Below are positions 34,556 to 46,869 of a DNA stretch of 64,000 bases, piece after piece. Positions within the stretch are counted from its first letter, which is position 1, and each line of letters starts with the position of its first letter. Source of the DNA: Bidens hawaiensis (lineage: Eukaryota > Streptophyta > Magnoliopsida > Asterales > Asteraceae); assembly GCA_021521415.1 (NCBI GenBank), contig JAIQDT010001093.1:62001-126000 (forward strand). The letters run 5' to 3'. Position numbers and translations under genes: made by a program. The notes under the pieces are model-generated. The model did no database searches and was not told the origin of the DNA. It saw nothing but the letters and a program-made list of their open reading frames with translations.

Positions 34556-35138
34556 CGTTTATATATTAAAGCAATTAAACTAGCCTGCACCATCATACCG
34601 ACATCGCTAACTAAACCCGTTGATCGAATTGGATTTTCAATGATAGCTGATGCGTGTTCTTAATCCCTCTCTTCCGTCGCTGCCGTTGTCTAATTAACCA
34701 GTGTATATTCAACGAATCGAGTAATTAGTTTATGAAGTTTGTTCGTCGTCCATCATAGTACAGTAACCCTATGATTAATTAAACTATAATACAACTGACT
34801 GATCGATTCTTGAATTAGAGTTCAAAGGATACGGGGGTTTTCTAGGCTACTGTATTTAATTGAAAATTATGAACTCTAAACAAGCAGACATACCAGCATA
34901 GTTGGTTATTGGTTTGTGTGTCTAGCTCATTGACCCGGCCAGGGGCGCAGGTTCAAGCCCCTGGACGCGGTTTGTTTTTTTTAAATGATTTTTAAATGTT
35001 TGGTAACTAATATTAATCACTATTAAATATAAACTAAACATTATTTTATCAAGCTGGCACCATTAAGTTTTATGTTCTCGACAAATAAACCTCGTTATGG
35101 ATTTTTTTGGTATATATATATATATATAAGTATTATAA

Positions 35139-35209
<71 letters not shown>

Positions 35210-36348
35210 CCCTATTTTATTAAAACCCGACACGTTAATTCATGTATTAAAAATAGAGTTAACATATTTTATAAAAAATTATAGTTTATATAAACATTAT
35301 TATTTATTATCTATTATTTATTATTAACGATAAAATGATATTTAAATATATTAAAATGTATTTTTAGTTTAAGATAAACATTTAACAACGAATCTCTTTA
35401 TATAATTTATCCGACAATTTTATAAATGTTTATTCAAGTATTTTTATGTATTTATACAATTAAAATCATGTTTATTTACGATAGAACTTGATGATGAAAA
35501 TTATAATAAAATAATGAAAGAAATAGCCTTTGTAAGATTACATTCGATCATCAAATTACGAACCTTTATTTAGTTCTAGACTCTTTATTCAATTCGTATT
35601 TATTCCACAACTATTGTTACTTAGGATTTCTCGTCGATAACTTCCGAAGAGCGTAACTCTTGTTCACTACCGTTCTTACCGCATTCGTTTAATACTTGCT
35701 TATTGCTAAGGTGAGTACCACATTCCCCTTTTTAAACTCATTTTATATTGTTTTGGGGACATATGCATAAATTATATTTTTCATATATACTTATACACAA
35801 AACTACAACTATTGTCTTATGTGCTAACGAATTTTATACCATACTTGTTATGTGCTTATTTGCTTTACGTGAACCGCATTCGGAGAGGTCCAACATAATC
35901 TCAGAATAGTATGATCATACGCCAGTCGTTATAGCTTTGTGCTTCTCGACATCTCATTATACTTGCTCATTTGGTTAATTTGTGATTCTCATATGACTTG
36001 TTGCAATTACTTATTTTTATATATACTATATGTACATTTAAACTAGTGTGTTGCTCACTCAACCTCGTGTTGACAAATATACTTTATTTTCAGTGCATAT
36101 GCAGGTTATCGTGTGATGTGAAGTATTAAGAAATTATACTAGAGAAAACTTAATGAGACAATTATTTTAATTATGGTTTTTGTTAGTTTGATGCACCATT
36201 GTTCTGATTTGATATTGTATGGAATATTTACTTTAATTGAACTTATTAATTAGATATTGAAATATATAATGTTGCTTGATAGTAACCTTGAGAGCTGTGG
36301 GCAATCAGCTCACGCCCCGACATTTCCGTCGTAGGTTGGGGTGTGACA
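34554..36348 (+). repeat. 5'-truncated LTR (left copy)
   Basis: Starts inside the LTR at ATCGTTTATATATT and ends GTGTGACA. The first 841 bp match 41776-42585; the rest (35395-36348) has no counterpart in the right copy. It includes a TA microsatellite (35112-35203) and a tRNA-like A/B-box pair (34923-34960). Confidence 0.65.
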
Positions 36349-36350
36349 GA

Positions 36351-36364
36351 TTGGTATCAGAGCC
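36351..36364 (+). other. Primer-binding site (tRNA-iMet type)
   Basis: TTGGTATCAGAGCC two bases after the left LTR. Confidence 0.8.
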
Positions 36365-37187
36365 GAAGGTTTTAGATAGGTCGTTACTGGTGCCATAGTA
36401 ACATGCTTAGGAGCCTCATACGTGCCTATCTGTTTACCTTTATTTTTTCATTTTTAAATTGTTTACAACTTTCTTAGATAATTACTTATTATTTATTGTA
36501 TTGTTATGCACACACACAAACTCAGAGGCTATTCTCAACATTCAAAGAAAACTTTTCGAAATTATATTGCTTTTATTTTCGAGAAATTCCTTAAGAATTC
36601 CCACCTGTTGTTTTCGCTCGCACACCTTAGGGCTAGGTTATGTGGCATATTCCTATGATAAATGAAAGGGGAAGAGAAACTGTGAGTTGTGCCTTGGCAA
36701 AACGGTTCCAAGAACCAATGGTAAGACGCTATTCCTTACCGGGGGATAACCTGACCACAATACTCGACCCTATGGACCCGAGCGAGACCCAAAAGAAAAT
36801 GCCATATGACCAACACCCTACGCTGTCAACCGTGACCACATTAGTGGTTGCATTCCTATAATATTTTTAAACCGAATTCACGGTGGTTTGTGGCTAAATT
36901 TGGTTTTTCCGATTATTGTGTTTCGTTATTTAAAAGGTTAGTTGGGTGAAAAATCCATGGAACCCATGGGCACTCCTACTATCCATTTCTTAACTTGTTT
37001 TTCGTATTTTTATTGGAGTGATCAATGTGGTGATTTACAAGATACTCCGATTAACCATATATTTATTTCGATAGATCGTTATTTAGTTTGGTCAGTTAAA
37101 ACGCCATGTAACGCTCATCAGGCCGACAAACTATATTGTAATGTTAATTTGTTAATTAGTTGGGACAATCAAAATGCCTTGTAATGC
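36365..37187 (+). other. Internal, non-coding part of the non-autonomous element (left)
   Basis: No gag-like domain. Short frames at 36640-36861 and 36942-37184 have no recognisable motif. Confidence 0.4.
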
Positions 37188-37192
37188 TCATG

Positions 37193-39408
37193 TGTAACAT
37201 CCCGTTTTTCTAGTTTCAGCTAATAAATGAAAATGCAAGTTATTATGAGTCGGGCTAGTGTTGGGTTAAATGGATATGTGTTATGGACTTGGGTTATGAA
37301 AGAAAGAGGAAAAGACCATGGGCTTAAGCCCATGATCCATAAATATATAAACCTTTAATCACCCATTAATCACTCATTTCACACATATTCATACACCACC
37401 AAAACACACACTTAAGCTCTCTCTCTCTCTCTAGCCGAAATCACCAAGGAAAATCGATCCTGATCCAAGGTAATGATAGTATTATGTTGTATGAGCTTAA
37501 ACCCGTTAGATATGGTCACAAAACGACGAGCCGACATCGTTAAACCGTTTAAGTCACGAGATCCTGGTAGAATCGGATATAAACCGAACCTAAGATGAGC
37601 TTAGGGGTCACCCTAGCTTAGATCTGGATCGAACGGGGCGAAAAACGAGTCAAAACTCGTTTTTCCGGCAGCGGCGCCGGAAAGGCGGCGCCGGAAAAGT
37701 TAATACGAGGTTAAAGGATTTCAGAGAATGTTCTGACATTCTCTGACCTAACCCTAATTCGTTAACAGGGAGTTAACGAATTAGAGGTAATTCGCTAACG
37801 GGAATTTAACGAATTAAAGCTGATTCGCTAGCTGATTCGTCTATGAGACATAACGAACTAGCTACAGTTCGTGTTCAATTCGTTAAGGGGAAAGGATGAC
37901 GAATCACCCTTGATTCGTTATAGCCAGTTCGTTAGAAGAGATAACGATATAGACGGACTAATTCGTTATATGGAGTGGTCCGCTATGGACTGATTCGTTA
38001 AGGAGTCCAGTTCGTTAAAGGGTTCAAGTCATTATAGGAACCAGTTCGCTAAGATAAGACAATTCGTTATGAACCAGTAACGAATTAGAAGTTTAACGGA
38101 ATGACAAAAACAGTCCCTGGACTTAGTAAAGAATGATATAATTACAAAGAAGCCCTTAAACTTTTAAGTTAGGGAATTAATTAATGATTCAAAATTCTAG
38201 TAGAAAATGTGTTAAGACAGTTATTGACAATAAAATTTTTCCAAGCTGACCTGGCAGCTCGACCCCAGCCAGGGGCTCTACCCCTTGGACCCTGCTAGGG
38301 GCTGCCGCTCCTAGACCCCGCTGCTAGGGGCGCTACCCCCGGACCCCCGTTCGTTGAGGGTTATAACTAGACTAGAAACGCGATGTGAGTAGTGATAGTT
38401 AAATTAATACGTGTAATTGTTACACAGTTAGTCGAGCACAGCTAAGGAAAGGAATAACAATTAACGGTGAACGTAATCGAGTTCAGGTGAGTTTCTAGCC
38501 TCATTTCCTTGTTATGTTTTCGGGGCTATGTGCATACTCAATGTGATTGTTAATACACTTACCTTAAGTGGTAAGTGTATGCCTTATATGATTTACGTAT
38601 GATGAATGCTTGACGGTGCGTGAACGATCTTCGGATATTGCATGTACCGTTGGGTGATAGTTTGGAGATATGAACGATCCGTATATAAAGTATGAATGAT
38701 TGCTTGTTGGTATGCGAACGATCTTCGGATATTGCACGTACTGTCAAGTTATAATGTTATGTATAATGTACGAATGGTACGTATGTATGTTATGAAGGAA
38801 CGTAAGAGATAGCTAGGTACAGAAGAAAGGGACTGAGCCCTAATAATACTCAAGGTAGAAAAGGGACCGAGCCCTTTATAAATATCGAGGCAGAAAGGGA
38901 CGGAGCCCTAATAATACTCAAGGCAGAAAAGGGACCGGACCCCAATAATATCCGAGGCAGAAAAAGGGACCGGACCCTAATAATATCCGAGGCAGAATAG
39001 AATAATGTAAAGTAGAATTTAGAATAAAGTATGAAGGTAAATATGTATATTATGAACGAATTATGAAAGTATGAAGTACGTAGTTATGAATGTATTGAAT
39101 GTTATATGATTAACTAGAACTCACTCAGCGTAGCTGACTTTTAGTATGAACGCAGGCTAATCGACTAAGGCAGTTGGCTTGAGGAAGACACATGGCAGGA
39201 TCCGAAGAGGCTGGCATCTGGAGATTTGTCGTGATGTTTGAAATACTATGTTTTATGTTATGTTTTTGAAAGACAAGTTATGGATGTTTGTAATGAATGG
39301 TTGACTTTTATATTATTCCGCGAAAGTTTTAATTAACTCTGATATTTAGAACTGTATTTATGAGTAAATCCAACGTCCAATGTAGGGCACCGACAACGGG
39401 GCCTTACA
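37193..39408 (+). mobile_element. Solo LTR (Ty3/Tekay-like), 2.2 kb, TSD TCATG
   Basis: Begins TGTAACATCCCG and ends GGGGCCTTACA, bracketed by TCATG at 37188-37192 and 39409-39413. It contains two internal repeat fields: short TTCGTTA/TAACGAA motifs (about 37755-38095), and about five 36-45-bp units of the form 'gggaccgagcccta-taatactcaaggcagaaa' (about 38825-39000). No internal domain or partner LTR is present. Confidence 0.85.
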
Positions 39409-39413
39409 TCATG

Positions 39414-40787
39414 GCTGTCCAACTCAGTTGTTTTTATTCGTTTGTTTTGTTGGGCCATTAAAATTGCTATGGAAAGCTTATGGGAGGCCAACATCCACAA
39501 ATATATTTCGTTAGTTTATTGTAAAGTTAACTTAATCAAATAAAAATCTAATTTTTAAACTGACCTTATCTCCTCGTCTAATTATCACGCATTGATTATT
39601 TTTACTACCCTACTCATAAGTATTTATGCTATGTACCCCTTATCTTATAAACTTTTATCTTTATTCCTCATGATTCAACGCGAATCCCTCATTTATGAAA
39701 AGCAAAGTTATTATAAATCAGTTAAACTTATATTATCTAAATGATTTCCTCAGCTTATCCTTCATCTTATATTCTTTATTTTTGGTCCTCATAAAATGTC
39801 TCACCTAAGATACCATCATCGTCCTCGATATCAATAAGTCTAGTTCTCATGACTACCGTGTGTATAACCAAGAAATTAACTGCTGCCGACCTAAAAAAAT
39901 AAAAACTCTATTTCAAAACATTAATACAACCAATTCAAAATTTTTCATTAACTTTTGATGGATATTTTAATTCATTTACCATTACTTATCCTCGCAACAA
40001 CAACGACAACGACAACGACAACAACAAGCACAAGTCTAATTATAAACCTATGATGATAATCAAATCAATCATCAACCTTGACAAAATCAAAGTATCCCGA
40101 GCAAGAAACTCTCCATCACTATTTCACTCATTATGCCCCACTAGTAACTTTCATCATTCAACTCAATCCTCATGTTGTTTATGCATCCAATGTAATCGCT
40201 TCGATCATCATTGCATATACTTGCTCTACACCGTCTATGCACAAGTTGTCCCGCAACAACCTACCCCTCAAGCTCAACCTAATGCCTCTATTACCCATGC
40301 TTGCTACTATTCATGAGACTATAATCCTCTCAATGATATGTGCCCTCAGATTTTTCCATGTCAATCAAGTTCAAACTATAGTTACACTCTACTACACTAC
40401 CCATCAAGTCCAAACCTATCGATCCCTCATCCTTCAAGCTCCTCACGTCAAGCAAGATCATTCATACTTAACCTAAACTTATCAAGTTCCGCACATGCAG
40501 ACTCAAGTTTACTAAGCCTACATTAATCAAACAACACTCTTGCAACCCGTTCAAGCTCAAGTTATTCAAGCAATGCTGAATAAATTTACCACGAAGGCTC
40601 AAGTCCCAAGGCTTCACGTCATGCGCAACTGAGGATTCAAGCTACTAGAAGACCTTGCCGCTCGCCGTATTCTATCTTATATCAATTCCTTAATAAAGTT
40701 TGGATTAACATTTTTATGAATTATTGAAGTACTAATTAAGGTTTTCTATTATTATGCCCCTCGAGAAAAGTTTAAAATTATTGAAGG

Positions 40788-40818
<31 letters not shown>

Positions 40819-41291
40819 CCCCATTTTAAATCACCAAACTATAATAAAGACGTCTCACTTGAAACTCCTTTCCCTAATGGATTTTTGTTACTAAAATTTT
40901 ATTTTCAAACACTTTGTAAATCCGCACGATGGGACGAATCATGTGGACCATCCAACGATGAAAGTAATTATGGTCTGGAACATAATTATCGAAGTACTCG
41001 CATGGAAATCATGACGCGCAAGATTGTGTGTCATAATATAGAAACAGAAGTAGTTGGGATAACGGTACAAATGTAAAGATGTTAAGGACATGGTGGATAC
41101 GCCGCTGGTACATCCTATATATAAGTGTCCTTATCGGATTTGCATTTGGAGCGATATTTTAACTATTCAAAGTTCTGTGCTATGATAAAAAAAATTAATT
41201 TTAATTTTAAAGTTTTCTTTTCCTCAAACTTTAATGGTTTTGTTATAGTATCCTTTAATTTCGAGATGAAATTCCCTAAAGTAGGGGATAC
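39414..41291 (+). other. Internal, non-coding part of the non-autonomous element (right)
   Basis: Contains an ACAACG microsatellite (39993-40030) and a 25-base T run near 40788-40814. Open frames at 40050-40526 are compositional (C/A-rich, few stops) and show no domain. No pol motif is seen. Confidence 0.45.
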
Positions 41292-42325
41292 TATAACAAC
41301 TCGGTTTTTCCCAATCTATATCACCCAACCCGTTTTTATAATCTGGAAAATTTTAACAATAAAATATCGTGTTTAACAAGTCATTTTTATTATTTTAATA
41401 TTTTGTTAATAATTAAAACTACTTTGATATATATATATACACTTCTAGCCCAAAAATATACTTTAATCATTTATTGTTTCCATCTCCATACTCCAAGGTC
41501 TAAAGTGTAAATTATATATATAATTAGATTATAACCCTTATAACCCATCTAAGAAATCTGGATACCAAAGATCCATCACCAAATTTCATAACCCGATTGT
41601 AATTGAGGTTTCTTGGACCTTAATTCTAGAAGTGTTTATAGAAATTGAATCAAGTATCTTGTATTACATACCTAATTCGGCCAACCAACAATCCTAATTA
41701 AGTTATATCTATCTATTTGATTCGTTTTACCATCTTAAGCATAGCTGATCCTAACCCTAACTCAATATACATATAATCGTTTATATTAAAGCAATTAAAC
41801 TAGCCTGCACCATCATGCCAACGTCGCTAACTAAACCCCTTGATCAAATTGGATTTTCAATGATAGCTGATGCGTGTTCTTAATACCTCTCTTCCATCGA
41901 TGCTGTGGTCTAATTAACCAGTGTATATTCAACGAATCGGGTAATTAGTTTATGAAGTTTGTTCGCTGTCCATCACAGTACAGTAACCCTATGATTAATT
42001 AAACTATAATACAATGGACTGATCGATTCTTGAATTAGAGTTCATAGGATACAGGGGTTTTCTGGGCTACTGTATTTAATTTAACATTATGAACTCTAAA
42101 CAAGCAGACATACCAACGCAGTTGGTTATTGGTGTCATTGAATCGGCCAGGGGCGCGGGTTCGAGCGCCTTGGACGCGGGTTTTTTTATTTTATTTAAGA
42201 ATGATTTTTAAATGTTTGGTAACTAATATTAATCACTATTAAATATAAACTAAACATTATTTTATCAAGCCGACACCATTAAGTTTTATGTTCTCGACAA
42301 GTAAACCTCGTTATGGATTTTTTTT

Positions 42326-42367
<42 letters not shown>

Positions 42368-42585
42368 TAAGTATTATAAGTTAAATATATTAATAATAAA
42401 CCCTATTTTATTAAAACCCGACACGTTAATTCACGTATTAAAAATAGAGTTCACGTATTTTATAAAAGATTATAATTTATATAAACATTATTATTTATTA
42501 TCTATTATTTATTATTAACGATAAAATGATATTTAAATATATTAAAATGTATTTTTAGTTTAAGATAAACATTTAACAACGAATC
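41292..42585 (+). repeat. 3'-truncated LTR (right copy)
   Basis: Starts at TATAACAACTCGG right after a purine tract and stops at ACAACGAATC, where copia sequence resumes. A shorter TA microsatellite lies at 42328-42364. Confidence 0.65.
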
Positions 42586-42804
42586 GTGTCACCCATGGCT
42601 ACTAAACTCATCTTGTCTGAACAAAGCAACAATTGAACGAACTGTGCGATCGACAATGACACCAACTTTTTCGCGAGATCCAACCAACTTGTTCGATCAA
42701 CCACGACAACAACTTTCTCGGAAAATCAAACCAACTTGTTCGATCGAAACACCTTCTTTGTTGGCCGTTAATTATTGCGTTCTTGAACCTTGCTCTGATA
42801 CCAA

Positions 42805-43173
42805 TTCAAGAATGATAAATGATAATTAACGAACAACTTAGAAATAACCGACTTATATTATAACCAGAAAATATAACTCAAAAGCTGATTACAATATCTT
42901 TGGTAGTGATGGTGGTGATTGTTGTGTTGATGTTGATGTTGTTCTTGTTGTAATTTAACACTAACTTTGTACATGTATTTATACTAGTAACCCAACTTGG
43001 TCACCAAGCATAATATGTGTTCGCCACTCAACTTGGCCAACAAGGTCAACTTGGCCAACAAAAAAATGGAAGAATGTTTCATAATACTCCTTAGACTTTA
43101 ACCGATTTGGTAAAACCTCTTAGGCCTGATTCATCGACTTGTGACCCAGAATAGAAATTAATCCAATAAGACA
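42805..43173 (-). repeat. Copia 5' LTR
   Basis: 369 bp, begins TGTCTTATTGGATTAATTTC on the minus strand and is followed by the primer-binding site (plus strand GCTCTGATACCAATT at 42792-42806). Confidence 0.75.
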
Positions 43174-43449
43174 AACTATGATGATTATAAATTAAGACCC
43201 CAATTATATGACTGATATTAGGTAACTAAAGCATACTAATAAATATTTTAATTTAATATATAAAAATAAGAATGTGAAAGGGTTTAAACTTGGTTATAAA
43301 CCCACCCCGTAAATGCAATAGAAAGTATATTTTGGTAACTATCCAGACTTGTATGTGAGTGAAATTTCATTTTCGACTATAATCATCAATTACAAAAGCA
43401 ACAAATTTAATGTACAACTTCTTTATTTATTAACACATAGTTACAGATA

Positions 43450-44785
43450 TTATTCTTTATTTTTATAGCAAATTTCGTTGATTATCCTTTATCTTTAAAA
43501 TTGATTTGTTTTGTCCTTTACGTTTCAAACTCCAACATCTTTTGTCCTTTGGCCCTAACCCAGTTAATTTTCTCGTTAAGTTAGGTATGTGCAGGTCACA
43601 AAATGACAAATTAGTCATTTTACGTATTTATTTAAAAAACCATTTTAACAACGAAGATAGAATTTTAAGTCATGAAAATTTAAATTTTATAACATTATAT
43701 TTATCCTAGTTCGTCAGGTCTGTACAACACAAGTTTCTTCAACTTTTACCACACATTCATGTTTCTTAAACACATTTAAGAGCTTCTCCAACAAGGAGTT
43801 TTTAGATGTTTTTAAAAGAGAGAGAAGGTGATGTGAAAAAGAGATTTAATGATGTGGAGGTTAGAGAGTGTAAATAAGAATGACTAAAAAAAGCATATGA
43901 GTATAACATGAGCGAGAAGAAAGAAACATATGATTGGTAGGGCAAGTTCCACATGGAATACAAAAATACTCTCATACTCTATTGGTGATGTTCTAATGAT
44001 TGACACCTACACCATAGCACCACCACCTTCCGCCACCATCACCACCACCTACCCTACCTGCCATCATCCACTCCACACAACCACCAAACCAACCACCACA
44101 TAACCATAACCCTAATCATTCGCCAAATAATCTCCAATATCAGAGTCCGTAGCTCAATTTACACGATACCCTATTTTCTATTTAGAGAAATTGGTGGCTA
44201 CCACCACCACCACTATGGCGGGGAGACAAACATGAAAATAGTGGTTTCACCTCGTAACCAACAACAGATCCAGATCATCCATTAGATCTTGTATGTGGCG
44301 CATGAAAAAACCCAGATCTGGTGGTTTGGAGCTTTGTTTCTTCTTTTTTCCAGCCATGATCGAGCACCACACCTATAATGAACAATGGATTTATGGTTGA
44401 TGAAGGTGGAGGGTGGTTGTGGTTGGTGACCGGAGGTGGTCGGGCGAAGGTATGGTGGTCAGGGCTGAAAAGTGTAAAGGGGACGGTTCGATAGAAGGTT
44501 GGATGGTGGATGAATTGAAGAAGAAAAATAAGAGAGAGAGAGAGAGGGAGAGAGAGAGAGAGTATTTTAATCTTATATATTATTTTTGTTTTATTTATTA
44601 ACATGCTATTTAGATAATAGTGAAATAACCAATTTGCCCTCACGTGATTTGACTTAACGAGAAAAACTATTTGGTTAGGGCCAAATGACAAATTATGTTG
44701 GATTTTAAAACGTAAAGGACAAAACAAATCAATATTTAAAGATAAATGATAATTTATGAAATTTACTACACAGATAGAGAACAAT
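43450..44785. mobile_element. Mutator-like non-autonomous element with long inverted repeats
   Basis: About 150-170 bp at the left end (43450-43625: TTTATCTTTAAAATTGATTT, TGTCCTTTACGTTT, CTTTGGCCCTAACC, CTCGTTAAG) recurs inverted at the right end (44605-44785). The 1.0-kb interior has no transposase. It holds Pro/Thr-coding-like CCACCA tracts and a GA microsatellite (44531-44561). Long terminal inverted repeats without a transposase suggest a MULE derivative. The target duplication was not resolved. Confidence 0.6.
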
Positions 44786-45119
44786 ATATATAATTCTATC
44801 TTTATTAAATTGTAGCGTTTTAAAGAACGGAGGACTTGCTAAAAAATTGTGGAGAACTTTCTAAGAATAACAGAAAATTAAATGATTGTAAAATTAAAAT
44901 ATTGAACTTTATGAGTGTTAATGAAAATAATGGGTATGTGGAGTCGGGGCGTTTCGGCATCAGTACCAAATATTTTCAATTTTTGAGATCGGTACCGGTA
45001 TCATCTCGAGCTCATCCCTAGACCTAGCAACCATAAGTATAAAGAATGTTGAAAAATATTACTTTACATATTTGCACCACATTTTTGCCATGATATATCC
45101 ATGTACAGTTTCTCTTGAG

Positions 45120-45455
45120 TTTGAGGCCTTATTAACTTTTGGAAAAAATAAATAAATTTTGTGGCCTTAATATTAACTTGTAGGATACATGCTAAAAGAT
45201 AATTCAATACATGTAAATGTTTGCTTTAACAACGTTAAAAAGAAGCTTGATATGAACTAGGTTTTAACAAAACTTCAAATATCAGGATTAAATTATAGAC
45301 TCTACACAAAATAAGCAAAAGACCTGAAAATCTAAAGATGCTAACAATCTGTTAAAGAATTGATTAAACAATAGATCCGCGGCTTCAAAGAACTCAAACT
45401 GAGAGTGTATTCGTGTAACGACTATAAGAATTAGTGCATTATGTGGTTCTTACAG
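45120..45455. repeat. Dispersed repeat, copy 2 (first copy at 5600-5960)
   Basis: Same orientation and order as copy 1, from 'cttgtaggatacatgc' to 'agtgcattatgtgg', with substitutions and a shorter left part. Confidence 0.65.
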
Positions 45456-46234
45456 TTCTCAACATATTTTTTATTCTAAAAATAATGTATACCCTATTCA
45501 ATAATTTTACATTCCGAATATTGTTTAGCTTATATCCTAAACAATCTACCTATTCTAATAAAACAATTGTCGTGGTCACATGTCGCTTAGAGATTCAATT
45601 TTAACCTAAATTTTCAGCTCAAATTATTACTCTATTTTTCATGAAAACATATACATGTCAATGTAATCAAAACATATTAATTAATCATTTAATCAAAACT
45701 GATTACCTAAATTATATAGATTAAGAATATGCAGGTATTTATATAAATATAATCGAAATATTTATATCTTTAATGAAACCAGACCTACCTTTTTTTATTA
45801 AATCAATTTATATATACTTTTTAGTGTAGGAGATGAATATGGTAAAATTCAATGAACGATATTTATAGGTCTAAGATGATAAAGACAAGAAGATAATATG
45901 AATGAATACCAATTTTGTTCTCACATATTCATTTAAACTGTAATACAAAAGTGTGGTTTATTCATGTTGATTTTATACATGTTGTTCTTTTTTATGTCAT
46001 TCTTAATGAAACATCTTATCATCTTTTGTTAGAATTCGTTATTCCATTAAAATGTAATTACAACTTATAGAATCACTGGTATATCTTTTTCGTGATTATG
46101 AAAAAATTGCATGAGAATACACCATGTATTTGTATGAATATTCAATTAGTTATAAATATATATAAATTGAACTTATAAAACCATGAAATCTGATAAAATA
46201 TAGATTTTTTAAAAATAATTTAACTATATAATTT
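45456..46234. other. AT-rich spacer
   Basis: No coding frame or repeat structure recognised before the outer Athila LTR. Confidence 0.4.
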
Positions 46235-46869
46235 TGATGTGGTGTGCGCGTAGCTTGTAAAATGTAAAGGATTGGATATTTAGCTTTTGCACAAGATCGT
46301 ATTTTAAATTTATAAAAGAGATTTCTACTAAGACTAAACACACACAAAATAGGCAAGTGTACCTATCGTATATGTAGAATAGTATTGGTAAGAACCAAGT
46401 ATCGATCCGTGGACACAAATGTTTCTAACAATGAATCGTCGTTTTACTTCAATCGGAGGTTTTAATCATTTTGAGGTTGATTTTTGAACATCTAATAAAA
46501 TATAAATACTTATATTTAATATATAGGTGACCAAGAATTGAAATTCTAAACAAGTAATTCAATTATATGAAGGTTATCTAAGATCAAGAATCCACTCCAT
46601 TGTTACTTGATGATTATTAAATAAACATGTGATAAACTTGCCGTAATAATATATGATAGAATAGCCCCTCATTTCTAAGTGAGCATATCCAATGACATAA
46701 AAGAAAGTAGCATGCACATTTTTAAGTCAACCCTTTCCTAATGTCATACTACCACGAAAATGTCAATTTGAGTTGGCAAGTAGTTTAGTAAAGTAGAAAG
46801 ATTAGGATTGACTTCGATTTCTCAAATACCAATTCCAACAACCTTGGGTGGTTATAGTTCATCACACAA
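46235..46869 (-). repeat. Outer Athila 3' LTR, distal piece
   Basis: Starts TGATGTGG on the plus strand (the LTR's 3' edge). It shares the 'ggcaagtgtacc-atcgtata-taga' landmark with the inner element's LTR. The last five bases (CACAA) are one copy of the inner element's target duplication. Confidence 0.65.

Larger units (their letters stand above)
34554..42585 (+). mobile_element. Non-autonomous Ty3-type LTR element with two partial LTRs, inside the copia
   Basis: A plus-strand LTR element without gag-pol. A truncated 5' LTR ends at 36348 (GGTGTGACA) and is followed by a primer-binding site (36351-36364). A TTTCGAGATGAAATTCCC motif and a GTAGGGGATAC tract lead to a 3' LTR starting TATAAC at 41292. 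The 5' copy lacks its first ~485 bp and the 3' copy lacks its last ~955 bp. The shared 0.8-kb segment (34554-35394 and 41776-42585) touches copia sequence at both outer ends. Internal sequence is non-coding and carries a solo LTR. Confidence 0.65.
32735..43173 (-). mobile_element. Defective Ty1-copia element, middle replaced
   Basis: Minus-strand element with a 3' LTR at 32735-33118 and a 5' LTR at 42805-43173. A TTGGTATCAGAGC primer-binding site follows the 5' LTR, and a PPT-like TTTAGGGGGTGAA precedes the 3' LTR. Only a short gag-side stub (42586-42804) and part of pol (33120-34555) remain. Everything from gag to mid-integrase has been replaced by 34554-42585. No target duplication was recognised. 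Confidence 0.75.

Noticed and set aside
34923..34971. Possible tRNA gene
   Set aside because: Only A/B-box-like elements and one stem. No cloverleaf, anticodon arm or acceptor stem could be assembled.
35112..35203. Long Tyr-Ile frames over a TA microsatellite
   Set aside because: Pure dinucleotide repeat, no coding meaning. The same applies to 42328-42364 and 55981-56054.
40050..40526. Overlapping plus-strand frames up to 132 codons
   Set aside because: Low-complexity C/A-rich sequence with few stops, no domain, inside a non-autonomous element.
44275..44784. 169-codon minus-strand frame in the Mutator-like element
   Set aside because: It runs through the inverted repeat and a GA microsatellite. 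Composition alone explains it.
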